From NCBI GenBank assembly GCA_965212005.1, contig OZ243038.1:2046001-2110000 (forward strand): DNA of 64,000 nucleotides, in the 5' to 3' direction. The notes below the pieces were generated by a model, which was not told where the DNA came from, ran no database searches, and saw only the letters and a list, made by a program, of their open reading frames with translations. Source of the stretch: G965212005 sp965212005 (GTDB lineage: Bacteria > Pseudomonadota > Gammaproteobacteria > Porifericomitales > Porifericomitaceae). This document shows positions 8,862 to 17,674 of this stretch, in pieces. Within the stretch, counting starts at the first letter, position 1; every line of letters begins with the position of its first letter. The translations under genes and the position numbers were made by a program.

Positions 8862-9857
8862 TTACCCGGGTAGCAGGGAGCGGATGGCTTCGCGTTCCTG
8901 TTCCAGCTCTTGCTGGCTTGTGTCCAGGCGCTGGCGGCTTTCCGAGTCAATCTCCAGTCCCGGCACGATTGAATAATCCCCGTCCTTGCAGGTAACCGGG
9001 TAGGAGTACACGAGTCCCTCGGGAATACCGTAAGAGCCATCGCTGGGCACGCCCATACTGACCCAGTCATCCGGTGCGCTGCCGGTGGCCCAGTCGCGTA
9101 TATGCTCCAGGGCAGCGTTGGCCGCGGATGCGGCGCTGGAAGCGCCGCGTACTTTAATGACCTCCGCGCCGCGTCCGGATACGCGCGGGATAAATTCCTG
9201 CCGCAGCCACTCCGTATCCAATTTCTCCCAGGCGGGCTGACCGCCGATCAGGGCGTGGTTGACGTCGGGATATTGGGTGCTGGAATGGTTGCCCCAAATG
9301 CAAAGGCGCCGTATATCATGGAGCCGGCAGCCAGCCTTGGCGGCGATCTGGGCCAGGGCGCGGTTGTGATCGAGCCGGGTCATGGCGGTGAAATTGCGCG
9401 CCGGCAGGTTCGGCGCGTGACGCAGTGCGATCAGTGCGTTGGTATTGGCCGGGTTCCCCACCACGACCACGCGGACCTCGCGGGAGGCATGCTCATCCAG
9501 GGCGCGGCCCTGGGTACGGAAAATCTCGGCGTTGGCTTGCAGCAGGTCGCTGCGCTCCATGCCCGGCCCGCGCGGTCGGGCGCCCACCAGAAAGGCATAA
9601 TCCGCGTCCCGGAACGCCTCGGCCGGATCGCTGGTGGTTACAATCCCGTGCAGGCGAGGAAACGCACAGTCCTCCAGTTCCATCGCAACCCCCTTCAGGG
9701 CGCCCACGGCCTGGGGGATTTCGAGCAATTGCAGAATGATGGGCTGTTGCCTGCCCAGCAGGGCACCGGCTGCCAACCGAAACAGCAAGGCATAGCCTAT
9801 CTGGCCGGCGGCTCCTGTTACCGCGATGCGCGCAGGCGCGTTGTGCTTAGCCTGCAT
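8862..9857 (-). CDS. mdh: Malate dehydrogenase (cytosolic-type, NAD-dependent)
   Basis: Interconverts malate and oxaloacetate in the TCA cycle. Rossmann loop TGAAGQIGYALLFRL is at residues 14-28, VVGNPANTNA precedes the active-site region, RLDHNRA carries the substrate arginine and proton-relay Asp, and IWGNHSSTQYPD has the catalytic His. The 331-residue length and sequence style are those of the group including eukaryotic cytosolic MDH, rather than the shorter E. coli mitochondrial-like type. It lies 122 bp downstream of gltA on the same strand, so two consecutive TCA enzymes may share a transcript. Confidence 0.94.
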   Translation of the reverse strand: MQAKHNAPARIAVTGAAGQIGYALLFRLAAGALLGRQQPIILQLLEIPQAVGALKGVAMELEDCAFPRLHGIVTTSDPAEAFRDADYAFLVGARPRGPGMERSDLLQANAEIFRTQGRALDEHASREVRVVVVGNPANTNALIALRHAPNLPARNFTAMTRLDHNRALAQIAAKAGCRLHDIRRLCIWGNHSSTQYPDVNHALIGGQPAWEKLDTEWLRQEFIPRVSGRGAEVIKVRGASSAASAANAALEHIRDWATGSAPDDWVSMGVPSDGSYGIPEGLVYSYPVTCKDGDYSIVPGLEIDSESRQRLDTSQQELEQEREAIRSLLPG

Positions 9858-9979
9858 ATTTTACGGCCCGTCCATGAAGGTGATTGGGATGACCGGGGAA
9901 ACGCCGGTTCGCGCCGCCTTCTCGCCGCACGACCCGTGAGAGCCCGGCGATAATCATCTGCTCCGACGCGCCCTGTAGT

Positions 9980-11278
9980 TTAGCTGCGTTCATTGATGGG
10001 AACATAGTCGCGTTTTACCCTGCCTATATAAAGTTGCCGCGGTCGACCAATGCGAAAGTCAGGGTCTTCCATCAACTCCAGCCACTGTGCGATCCAGCCT
10101 GCTGAACGTGACAGCGCGAACAGAACGGTGAACATGGTAGTGGGAATGCTCAGTGCCTGCAGGATGATGCCCGAGTAAAAATCCACGTTCGGATAGAGTT
10201 TTCGTTTGATGAAATAATCGTCCTCAAGTGCGATTTCTTCAAGTTTCATTGCGATGTCGAAGATCGGTTGATCGATGGTATCGCTGCTTTCTTTCAGTAG
10301 ATCGTGGCAGGCTTGGCGGATAATGGTGGCGCGCGGGTCGTAATTCTTGTAGACCCGGTGTCCGAAGCCCATCAGGCGGAAGGGATCATTTTTGTCCTTG
10401 GCGCGCTCAATGAATTTGGGGATGTTGTTGGGGGTTTCGATGTTGCGCAGCATGCGGATGACGGCTTCATTGGCCCCGCCGTGCGCTCGTCCCCATAGGG
10501 TCACAATTCCGGCGGAGATGCAGGCAAAAGGGTTCGCCTCGGCGCTGCCTGCTAAACGCACCGTCGAGGTGCTGGCGTTCTGCTCGTGATCGGCATGCAG
10601 AATCATCAGCTTGTCCAGGGCGTTGACGGCGATTGGAGACGGCTCGTAATGCATGTGCGGCACGGCGAACATCATGTTCAGGAAGTTTGCAACGTAGCCA
10701 AGGTCGGAGCGCGCATAGACGAAAGGATGTCCCATGCTGTGCTTGTGACAGTGTGCCGCAAGTACCGGCATCTTGGAGATAATGCGCTTGGCGGTCAAGT
10801 CCCGGTCTTGCGGGTCTGCGATGTCCAGCGCTTCGTGGTAGTAGGAAGACAGCGCCCCGGTTACTCCTACCAGGATGGACATCGGGTGTGCGTCGTACAG
10901 GTAGCCGGAATAGAAGCGCTCCAAGTGCTCATGTACGATGCTGCGGGAATGGATCGCCTCTTCAAAGCTTTCCATCTGCTTGCGGTTCGGCAACTCGCCG
11001 TAGAGCAGCAAATAGCACACTTCAGAGTAGGTACTGTTCGCAGCGAGCTGCTCAATCGGATACCCGCGGTGCATGAGGATGCCGTTCTCTCCATCCAGGT
11101 AAGTGATGGCACTGCGGCAGGACGCCGTAGTCAGGAACCCCGGGTCCATTGAGAACAAGCCAAGCTCGCTATAGAGCTTGCGAACGTCTATCACGGGCGG
11201 ACCATCGGTGCCTTCCAATACAGGACACTCAATCTGCTTGCCAGTAGCGTTGTCTGTAATGGTAACGGTACGAGTCAT
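9980..11278 (-). CDS. gltA: Citrate synthase (type II)
   Basis: Condenses acetyl-CoA with oxaloacetate. The 432 residues match the hexameric type II enzyme of gammaproteobacteria, including the small N-terminal domain. Active-site segments are present: HADHEQNASTSTVRLAGSA (His), FGHRVYKNYDPRA (His) and LYPNVDFYSG (Asp). A purine-rich ribosome site (GGGGGGA) precedes the ATG at 11278. mdh lies just downstream. Confidence 0.97.
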   Translation of the reverse strand: MTRTVTITDNATGKQIECPVLEGTDGPPVIDVRKLYSELGLFSMDPGFLTTASCRSAITYLDGENGILMHRGYPIEQLAANSTYSEVCYLLLYGELPNRKQMESFEEAIHSRSIVHEHLERFYSGYLYDAHPMSILVGVTGALSSYYHEALDIADPQDRDLTAKRIISKMPVLAAHCHKHSMGHPFVYARSDLGYVANFLNMMFAVPHMHYEPSPIAVNALDKLMILHADHEQNASTSTVRLAGSAEANPFACISAGIVTLWGRAHGGANEAVIRMLRNIETPNNIPKFIERAKDKNDPFRLMGFGHRVYKNYDPRATIIRQACHDLLKESSDTIDQPIFDIAMKLEEIALEDDYFIKRKLYPNVDFYSGIILQALSIPTTMFTVLFALSRSAGWIAQWLELMEDPDFRIGRPRQLYIGRVKRDYVPINERS

Positions 11279-11902
11279 CTGTTATTTCCCCCCAGTCTCC
11301 CTCAGGGTTGGGATCCGTCATGCGGTTATGCCAAATCCGTTGTGTTGCATGGCATGATACCTTCATTCGTCCACATCAGGCAAGTTCCGGTGCCGGAACG
11401 GCTTCGCCGCCGCGCTCGCCGGCGTACTGAAAAATCCTTCACCATCAATGGGCTTTGCTAAGATAACGCGTTTTCCGTCCGGCGCAAAAGTGTCTTGTGT
11501 TTCCCCCGTTCTTGCTTTCGCGCACAGCACGCGGATGCTTCCTCACATGGCAACGGCCACCGGGGTTTTGATCGCAAACTAGCGCCGTGCGGAAACATCC
11601 GGCGCGCCGGGTGCCATTGCGTATCCCGTATCCCGTATTCAATGGTGCTGCCCGGGTGCTGCCCGCGGGGTGGGCGCTCTCTACATTTCGCGGCGTCTCG
11701 CCCTGGAGCCGGGCGTGACCTTGATGGGAGCCGGATCCGGCTTCTGGTCGGCGCGCCACAGGGTCTTGATAGTTGTGGTGGCGCCCGCCTATAATGCGCC
11801 TGCTCATGGAAAGACCGAACTTTACGGGGGCGGCATTGTACTGGGCTGCCAGGTGCCGTAACCAGCTTTGAGACAGAATCAATATCGACCAGGAGGCGGA
11901 CG
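11279..11902. other. Intergenic region between gltA and rpmI (no infC)
   Basis: 624 bp containing leader DNA for divergent gltA and the rpmI operon. infC, which normally sits directly upstream of rpmI, is not present on either strand. The one convincing element is the sigma70 promoter at 11766-11795. No other gene is seen. Confidence 0.6.
11766..11795 (+). promoter_or_regulatory. Sigma70 promoter for the rpmI-rplT operon
   Basis: TTGATA at 11766-11771, an 18-bp spacer and a perfect TATAAT at 11790-11795. It lies 107 bp upstream of the rpmI start, so the operon has its own promoter rather than depending on thrS-infC. Confidence 0.7.
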
Positions 11903-12100
11903 ATGCCGAAGATGAAAACCAATCGTGGCGCCGCGAAACGCTTCCGGAGTTCCGCTTCCGGCAAGCTGCGCCACCGTCGCTCGCTGCGCAATCACATCCT
12001 GACCAAGAAGAGTCCCAAGCGCAAGCGCCAGTTGCGTACGGACCAGGTCATGAGTCCGAGTGATCAGCGCCGCATAGCGCGTTTACTGCCGTACCGTTAG
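11903..12100 (+). CDS. rpmI: 50S ribosomal protein L35
   Basis: Small basic protein of the large ribosomal subunit. The 65 residues begin MPKMKTNRGAAKRFR and end with the usual basic tail. An AGGAGG ribosome site lies close upstream of the ATG at 11903. rplT begins 5 bp after its stop. Family length and start are standard. Confidence 0.97.
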   Translation: MPKMKTNRGAAKRFRSSASGKLRHRRSLRNHILTKKSPKRKRQLRTDQVMSPSDQRRIARLLPYR

Positions 12101-12105
12101 TCGTC

Positions 12106-12465
12106 ATGGCCAGGGTTAAGCGCGGCGTAACCGCGCACAAGAGACATAAGAAGGTATTGCGCCAGGCCAAGGGCTACCGGGGGCGGCGCAAGAGCGTGTT
12201 CCGGGTTGCTAAACAAGCGGTGATCCGTGCCGGGCAGTACGCCTACCGGGATCGGCGCAACCGGCGGCGCGTTTTGCGTTCTCTTTGGATCCTGCGCATC
12301 GGTGCGGCCGCTCGTTTGCGCGGGTTGAGCTACAGTCGCCTGATCAGCGGCCTGCGGCGTGCTTCGATTGAAGTGGACCGTAAGGTGCTGGCTGACCTGG
12401 CGGTGTCCGATGAGGCGGCATTCACTCATATCGCCGAACAGGCTCAGGCTGCCCTGTCGGATTGA
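12106..12465 (+). CDS. rplT: 50S ribosomal protein L20
   Basis: Early assembly protein of the large subunit that binds 23S rRNA. It has 119 residues beginning MARVKRGVTAHKRHKKVLR, followed by KGYRGRRKSVFR and YAYRDRRNRRR, all typical of L20. In other bacteria L20 represses its own operon by binding leader RNA; no such structure was confirmed here. Followed by 272 bp before pheS, with a weak hairpin (GCCCA/TGGGC) at 12475-12488. Confidence 0.97.
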   Translation: MARVKRGVTAHKRHKKVLRQAKGYRGRRKSVFRVAKQAVIRAGQYAYRDRRNRRRVLRSLWILRIGAAARLRGLSYSRLISGLRRASIEVDRKVLADLAVSDEAAFTHIAEQAQAALSD

Positions 12466-12554
12466 ATTGCCCGCGCCCATTCATGGGCCTTCAGCGATCG
12501 GTTTTTGCCGGTCTGCATTCGGGCGTGCGGATCACTGTACCCAAAAGGATGCTC

Positions 12555-12629
12555 ATGACTGAGCACGTGGTGGCGGTAGTGGAGGCAGCGCACGCCGGGG
12601 CGGCGAAAATACTGGCAAGGATACTTTAA
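12555..12629 (+). CDS. Possible 24-codon leader ORF before pheS
   Basis: A short frame from ATG 12555 to TAA 12627-12629, with an AAAAGGA ribosome-type site 6 nt upstream. It encodes MTEHVVAVVEAAHAGAAKIL followed by ARIL, an amphipathic-looking peptide. It contains no Phe codons, so it is not a classical pheM-type attenuator peptide. Its stop codon touches the left arm of a perfect hairpin at 12630-12656. A coding role is unproven. Confidence 0.3.
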   Translation: MTEHVVAVVEAAHAGAAKILARIL

Positions 12630-12656
12630 GGTGCCCTTGCAGAATGACAGGGCACC
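12630..12656 (+). promoter_or_regulatory. Hairpin in the pheS leader
   Basis: GGTGCCCT (12630-12637) and AGGGCACC (12649-12656) form a perfect 8-bp stem with an 11-nt loop. No T run follows, so it is not a standard terminator. It starts at the base after the stop codon of a short ORF and ends 81 bp before pheS. Confidence 0.45.
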
Positions 12657-12737
12657 GCGTATCCGATCGATCGGTCGCCGACGGCTTGGCAGTGCAGCGC
12701 GGCGCGTTTCGCGGAGTGTTGCGGGTTCATTGAACGC

Positions 12738-13742
12738 ATGACTCCGCTGCTGGAAGAGTTGGCGCAGTTACAAGCGCAGGCCCTGCGGGAAGTGCGTGCA
12801 GGAACCGGCCCGGCTGATCTGGAAGCTTTGCGGGTCCGCTACCTGGGACGTAAGGGCAGCCTGAAAACTTATCTGCAGCGCACGAGTACGCTCCCAGCCG
12901 CTGAACGTCCCCGATTTGGCCAGGCGGTCAATCATGCCAGGCAGGAGTTGCTTGCCGCGCTCGCCGAGCGCAAGCAGGCCTTGGGGCAGGAGCAGCGCGA
13001 GCGCCGCCTGCACAGCCAATGTATCGACGTGACGCTGCCGGGGCGCTCCCAGTCCGGTGGAGGCCGGCACCCGGTCTCCCAGGTCCTGGAACGGATCACC
13101 GAGCTTTTTTGTGGCATCGGTTTCGAGGTGGTGACGGGCCCTGAACTGGAGGACGAATATCACAATTTCGAAGCGCTGAATATGCCCTCCGGACACCCGG
13201 CGCGGACGATGCACGATACTTTTTTTGCCCGCAGCGGCAAGCTGCTGCGCACTCATACCTCTTCTGTGCAGGTTCGGGTGATGCATCGGCGCCCGCCGCC
13301 CCTGTACATTATTTCCCCCGGGCGCGTGTACCGGCGCGATCACGATATGACTCATTCACCGATGTTTCACCAGGTTGAGGGTCTGATGGTGGATGAACAG
13401 GTCAGCTTCGCGAACCTGAAGGGGTTGCTGGCTGAATTTCTGCGTTGTTTCTTCCCGGAACCGCCGCGTTTGCGGTTTCGTCCTTCCTATTTTCCTTTTA
13501 CAGAGCCCTCGGCAGAGGTGGACGTGTTCCGTGGCGGCAGTTGGATGGAAGTATTGGGCTGCGGCTCGGTGCACCCACGCGTGCTGGAATTCTGCGGCAT
13601 CGACAGCCAACGCTACCAGGGTTTGGCTTTTGGCATGGGAGTAGAGCGCCTCGCCATGCTGTACTACGGGATTGACGATTTGCGCTGTTTTTTTGAGAAC
13701 GATCTGCGCTTTCTGGAACAATTCAATCAGGAGCCAGGGTGA
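12738..13742 (+). CDS. pheS: Phenylalanine-tRNA ligase alpha subunit
   Basis: Catalytic subunit of the alpha2-beta2 class II synthetase. The N-terminal coiled coil (about residues 1-90) is followed by the catalytic core: motif 2 region RVYRRDHDMTHSPMFHQVEG, the EDEYHNFEALNMPSGHPAR segment, and motif 3 GLAFGMGVERLAM. Length 334 is close to the usual 327-340. Its stop overlaps the pheT start (GTGA), indicating translational coupling. Confidence 0.97.
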   Translation: MTPLLEELAQLQAQALREVRAGTGPADLEALRVRYLGRKGSLKTYLQRTSTLPAAERPRFGQAVNHARQELLAALAERKQALGQEQRERRLHSQCIDVTLPGRSQSGGGRHPVSQVLERITELFCGIGFEVVTGPELEDEYHNFEALNMPSGHPARTMHDTFFARSGKLLRTHTSSVQVRVMHRRPPPLYIISPGRVYRRDHDMTHSPMFHQVEGLMVDEQVSFANLKGLLAEFLRCFFPEPPRLRFRPSYFPFTEPSAEVDVFRGGSWMEVLGCGSVHPRVLEFCGIDSQRYQGLAFGMGVERLAMLYYGIDDLRCFFENDLRFLEQFNQEPG

Positions 13743-16120
13743 GGATCAGTATCCGCTGGCTGCGCGAGTGGGTGGATTTGGAATTGTCCAATCAGCAGCT
13801 TGCCGATCAGCTGACGATGGCGGGTCTGGAGGTTGAGGACCTGGTACCGGCGGCGAGGTCTTTTCGCGGTGTCAGGATCGCCAGGCTGGAACATCTGGAG
13901 CCGCATCCCGGGGGTGACGGCGGGTGGCAGACGTGCACGCTGCAAGCGGCGCCTGGGAACCATTCCACGGTACTGAGCCGGTTTCCGCAGTTGCGCACCG
14001 GCATGCACCTGGCCCTGGCCCCGCCGGGCGCCACGCTGGCGGACGGGCGCAAGGTGCAGGCGGATGATATGGCCCCGGTTCGTTCCGAAGGCATGCTGTG
14101 CAGTGAGTCTGATCTGGGGTTGGGAGAGGATGCCAGGCATCCCTGGATTCCTCCTGCAGAAGCGGCGCCAGGTGATGATCCGTGGAAATTGCTGGAACTT
14201 GACGATGAGATCCTCGAGTTGGCAGTGACGCCGAACCGCGGCGATTGCCTGAGCACCATGGGATTGGCCCGCGAACTCGCCGCACTGAACCGTCTCGATC
14301 TGCATGTTCCACAGATCCCGGCCATACCGGCCGCCGGCGACAGGCGCTTCGAGGTGCGTGTTGACAATCCCGAGGCTTGTCCGCGTTACGCTTGCCGTTT
14401 GATCGACGATCTGCAAACCGCCCGAACGGTTCCGCTGTGGATGGCTGAACGTCTGCGTCGCGGCGGCACACGGTGCATCCATGTTTTGGTCGATATCACC
14501 AATTACGTCATGCTGGAGTTGGGACAGCCGCTGCACGTCTTCGACTCGGAGCAGTTGCAGGGTGCCGTGTGCGTGCGTACGGCCCGGGCCGGCGAGCGTC
14601 TGCAAATGCTCGATGGAGGGATAGTGGAACCGGGGCCGGATTGCCTGTTAATTACAGATGATTCCGGACCGTTGGCCCTGGCGGGGATCATGGGCGGGCA
14701 AGAGAGCGGAGTCGGATTAGGAACACGCAATATCCTTTTGGAAGGCGCACTGTTCGCTCCGGAATGGGTGGCTGGGCGTGCTGCTCGTTTTGGTCTGCAC
14801 TCCGAAGCTGCGCGCCGCTTTGAGCGTGGCGTGGATTTTAGCTTGCAGGAACGTGCACTGGAACGGGCAACCGGTCTGATCCTGCAATGCTGTGACGGTG
14901 TGCCTGGCCCGCTGGTAGAGCAATGTTGTGCCGCGCAGTTGCCGATGCGCCGCCCGTTAACCCTGCGTGCCCAACGCTTGCGCGCCGTCCTGGGCGCGGA
15001 GTTGCCCGCAAAACCGATCCAGGAAGGCTTCAAGCGGCTGGGACTGGATCCGCAGCCCAGCGCCGAAGGATGGCGGGTGTGTACGCCCTGTCATCGCTAT
15101 GACCTGACGCTGGAGGCGGATCTGATTGAAGAAGCGGCCCGCTTGTACGGTTATCAGCGCCTGCCCGCGGATTTACCCCAAATCCTGCTGGCCCCACACA
15201 ATGCGGACCCCACGCTGCGCAATGTCTCCCTCCTGTGCCATCGCTTGGTGAACAGGGGATACCAGGAGGTGATCACCTATAGTTTTGTCGATCCCGCCCT
15301 GGACCAGCGCTTTCATCCCGAATCTGCACTGCCGCCCCTGTTGCTGGACAATCCTATCTCCGAGTACAGCCAGGCGATGCGTACCACGCTGTGGCCGGGA
15401 TTGGTAAGCGTGATGCAATATAATCTCAACCGCCAGCGCGAGGATCTGCGCCTGTTCGAATATGGGCCGGTCTTTGTCCAGACTGCCGCGGGGACCGAGG
15501 AACGAACCTGTCTGGGCGGGTTGGTCTATGGGAGCCGGGTGCCGCCGCAATGGGGGGTGGCGCCCGTCTCGGCGGATTTTTTCGACGTAAAAGGGGATCT
15601 GGAGGAGTTGCTGCGGGGATTATGTGCACAGCTGCGGTTTCGCCCCGCCCGGCACCCGGCCCTGCATCCTGGCATGTCGGCCACGCTCCATGACGGTGAT
15701 CGGGAGCTTGGTGTGCTGGGCGGCTTGCATCCGGACCTGGCGCAGAAATTGGAAATTACCGGCACTGTTTGGTTGTTCGAATTGCATTTGGAGTGCCTGC
15801 ACCTCCTTGGCTCTGTGCGTTATCAGCCATTTTCGCCCTTTCCCCGAGTGCGCCGGGACTTGGCATTGGTGGTGGATGAGGCGGTACCTGCCGGAGACCT
15901 GTTAGCCGCGATCCGGCAGGAATGCCCGGATTTAGTGGAAAAAATCAGCTTATTTGATATATTTCGCGGAGTTGCTGTAGGCCAGGGTAAGAAAAGTCTT
16001 GCAATAAGCTTGATATTTCGTAATTTTTCTAGCACTCTAACGGATCAGGAAGTAAACTCCATAGTGGAGAATATAATGAACGTCTTGAAAAGGGAATTTA
16101 ACGTAAAATTAAGGGTTTGA
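13739..16120 (+). CDS. pheT: Phenylalanine-tRNA ligase beta subunit
   Basis: Structural and editing subunit of PheRS. It has 793 residues from a GTG at 13739: tRNA-binding OB domain near residues 40-150, B3/B4 editing domain, B5 domain near 400-475 and C-terminal ferredoxin-like anticodon-binding domain (from about 700; YQPFSPFPRVRRDLALVVD). Full length for a gammaproteobacterial PheT. The last 150 bp are noticeably more AT-rich than the rest of the gene. ihfA starts 8 bp downstream. Confidence 0.97.
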   Translation: MRISIRWLREWVDLELSNQQLADQLTMAGLEVEDLVPAARSFRGVRIARLEHLEPHPGGDGGWQTCTLQAAPGNHSTVLSRFPQLRTGMHLALAPPGATLADGRKVQADDMAPVRSEGMLCSESDLGLGEDARHPWIPPAEAAPGDDPWKLLELDDEILELAVTPNRGDCLSTMGLARELAALNRLDLHVPQIPAIPAAGDRRFEVRVDNPEACPRYACRLIDDLQTARTVPLWMAERLRRGGTRCIHVLVDITNYVMLELGQPLHVFDSEQLQGAVCVRTARAGERLQMLDGGIVEPGPDCLLITDDSGPLALAGIMGGQESGVGLGTRNILLEGALFAPEWVAGRAARFGLHSEAARRFERGVDFSLQERALERATGLILQCCDGVPGPLVEQCCAAQLPMRRPLTLRAQRLRAVLGAELPAKPIQEGFKRLGLDPQPSAEGWRVCTPCHRYDLTLEADLIEEAARLYGYQRLPADLPQILLAPHNADPTLRNVSLLCHRLVNRGYQEVITYSFVDPALDQRFHPESALPPLLLDNPISEYSQAMRTTLWPGLVSVMQYNLNRQREDLRLFEYGPVFVQTAAGTEERTCLGGLVYGSRVPPQWGVAPVSADFFDVKGDLEELLRGLCAQLRFRPARHPALHPGMSATLHDGDRELGVLGGLHPDLAQKLEITGTVWLFELHLECLHLLGSVRYQPFSPFPRVRRDLALVVDEAVPAGDLLAAIRQECPDLVEKISLFDIFRGVAVGQGKKSLAISLIFRNFSSTLTDQEVNSIVENIMNVLKREFNVKLRV

Positions 16121-16128
16121 GGTAGGAA

Positions 16129-16455
16129 GTGGCGGACGAGCAGTTGGAAGGCTCGAAGACCTTCACCAAAGCCATGATGGCCGAGCACCTGTTCCAGGAG
16201 TTGGGCCTCAATCGCCGCGAGGCGAAAGAAATTATCGAGATGTTTTTTGAGAAAATCAGCGTCGTGTTGGAAGAGGGCGGCAGCGTGAAACTTTCCGGGT
16301 TTGGGAATTTTGATGTGCGGCGCAAGAACCAGCGTCCTGGGCGCAATCCCAAGACGGGCGAGGATATCCCGATCAGTGCACGCAAGGTGGTAACCTTTCG
16401 GCCTGGTCAGAAATTGAAAGTAAAAGTAAACGTTTATGCTGGAAGCATCGAATAA
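16129..16455 (+). CDS. ihfA: Integration host factor alpha subunit
   Basis: DNA-bending heterodimer subunit acting in recombination, replication and transcription. 108 residues from a GTG at 16129, with a GGTAGGAA ribosome site. HU/IHF features are present: GLNRREAKEIIEMFFE, KLSGFGNFDVRRKNQRPGRN with the intercalating-Pro arm, and ARKVVTFRPGQKLK. Position after pheT is the standard one in gammaproteobacteria. It overlaps the next gene by 20 bp. Confidence 0.96.
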   Translation: MADEQLEGSKTFTKAMMAEHLFQELGLNRREAKEIIEMFFEKISVVLEEGGSVKLSGFGNFDVRRKNQRPGRNPKTGEDIPISARKVVTFRPGQKLKVKVNVYAGSIE

Positions 16456-16792
16456 CCGGGAACTCCCGGCGATTCCGGGAAAGCGCTACTTCACCATCGG
16501 TGAAGTCAGTGATCTGTGTGCGGTTAAGCCGCATGTTTTGCGTTATTGGGAACAGGAATTTCCCCAACTTAAGCCGCTGAAGCGCCGCGGCAACCGTCGC
16601 TACTACCAGCGCCAGGACCTGCTTCTCATCCGCCAGATCCGTAGCCTGCTCTACGAGGAGGGTTATACTATAGGGGGGGCGCGGCAACAGCTTTCCAGTG
16701 ATGCCGTACGTTCCGATTCCAACCAGAGCCGTCAGTTGGCCCGTCAACTTCGTGCCGAACTGGAGAGCGTGCTGGATATCCTGCGTTATTGA
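16436..16792 (+). CDS. MerR-family transcriptional regulator
   Basis: Short MerR-type DNA-binding protein of 118 residues. The helix-turn-helix and wing are visible: YFTIGEVSDLCAVKPHVLRY, then WEQEFPQLKPLKRRGNRRYY and QRQDLLLIRQIRSLLYEEGYTI. The C-terminus is a short helix without an obvious effector domain or metal cysteines. It overlaps the ihfA 3' end by 20 bp, so it is translationally coupled; this ihfA-MerR-tRNA-Pro order is common in gammaproteobacteria. Target genes are unknown. Confidence 0.9.
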   Translation: MLEASNNRELPAIPGKRYFTIGEVSDLCAVKPHVLRYWEQEFPQLKPLKRRGNRRYYQRQDLLLIRQIRSLLYEEGYTIGGARQQLSSDAVRSDSNQSRQLARQLRAELESVLDILRY

Positions 16793-16835
16793 TCCCGGCG
16801 CCCCTGCCAGTTTCGCATTTTCAGCAAGAGCTTAT

Positions 16836-16912
<77 letters not shown>

Positions 16913-16925
16913 GTCTGCTTTGGGC

Positions 16926-17411
16926 GTGCGTGCTTTCCTGTTAGGCTTGTGTGGATTGCTCGGTGCCTGCGCCGAGACCTCGGATCCGCTGCAGACCCTG
17001 CGTGGTGGAAACTATGAGCGGGCCGTCCCCCTGTTACAGTCCGCTGCCGACCAGGGCGATCTGGCAGCCACGAATTACTTGGGAATCCTTTATTACCTGG
17101 GGTTGGGGGTGTCCAAAGACCTGTATCGTTCCCGTGACTATTTTCTGCGGGCGGCGAAGCGCGGGCATCCCGCTGCACAACTGAATTTGGGAATGATGTA
17201 CCGTTTCGGACATGGTGTGCCTCAAGATCCGCATACCGCCTATATGTGGTTTTATGCTGCTGACCGCCAAGGCAACACCCGGGCGGGTACCTATATAAAA
17301 TCCCTGGCCGGGTTGATGGTGGTGAATCAGCAAAAGAGGGCGCAGCGGCAGGCACAGGCCTACATTTTCTCCGAATCTTCCGCGTCCGAAGCACGGGCAC
17401 CGTTGCGTTAA
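16926..17411 (+). CDS. Sel1-repeat lipoprotein
   Basis: Predicted lipoprotein with Sel1-like (TPR-related) repeats. From a GTG at 16926 the signal is VRAFLLGLCGLLGAC, with lipobox LGAC and lipidated cysteine at residue 15. Sel1 units follow: AADQGDLAATNYLGILYYLG, AAKRGHPAAQLNLGMMYRFG, then a degenerate AADRQGNTRAGTYIK. A TTG at 16920 is an alternative start. The coding sequence begins 13 nt after the tRNA CCA end, leaving almost no leader once the tRNA is excised. Role unknown; such proteins usually mediate protein contacts at the envelope. Confidence 0.75.
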   Translation: MRAFLLGLCGLLGACAETSDPLQTLRGGNYERAVPLLQSAADQGDLAATNYLGILYYLGLGVSKDLYRSRDYFLRAAKRGHPAAQLNLGMMYRFGHGVPQDPHTAYMWFYAADRQGNTRAGTYIKSLAGLMVVNQQKRAQRQAQAYIFSESSASEARAPLR

Positions 17412-17674
17412 TATTGAAGCGCGGGCACTGTCGGCCGCTTCCGTACCTGCAAACAGCCCGTGGTTGCTTCCTTATTGGATTGTCGATCAGCTATTATCCA
17501 GCAAATGTCGATCTTCCCCGCCCGTATGGATGCCGTTGTTTCCGCTTATGATCATCTGCACGCACCCGCTGCCTGCTGCCGCGGCAGCTTCGGGTCCCGG
17601 CCCTGGCTGAAAACGGAGAGCCCGTGCGGGATGCACCGGCCGGCGAGACCGCTGGTTAGGAGGGGGTAGGCGTA

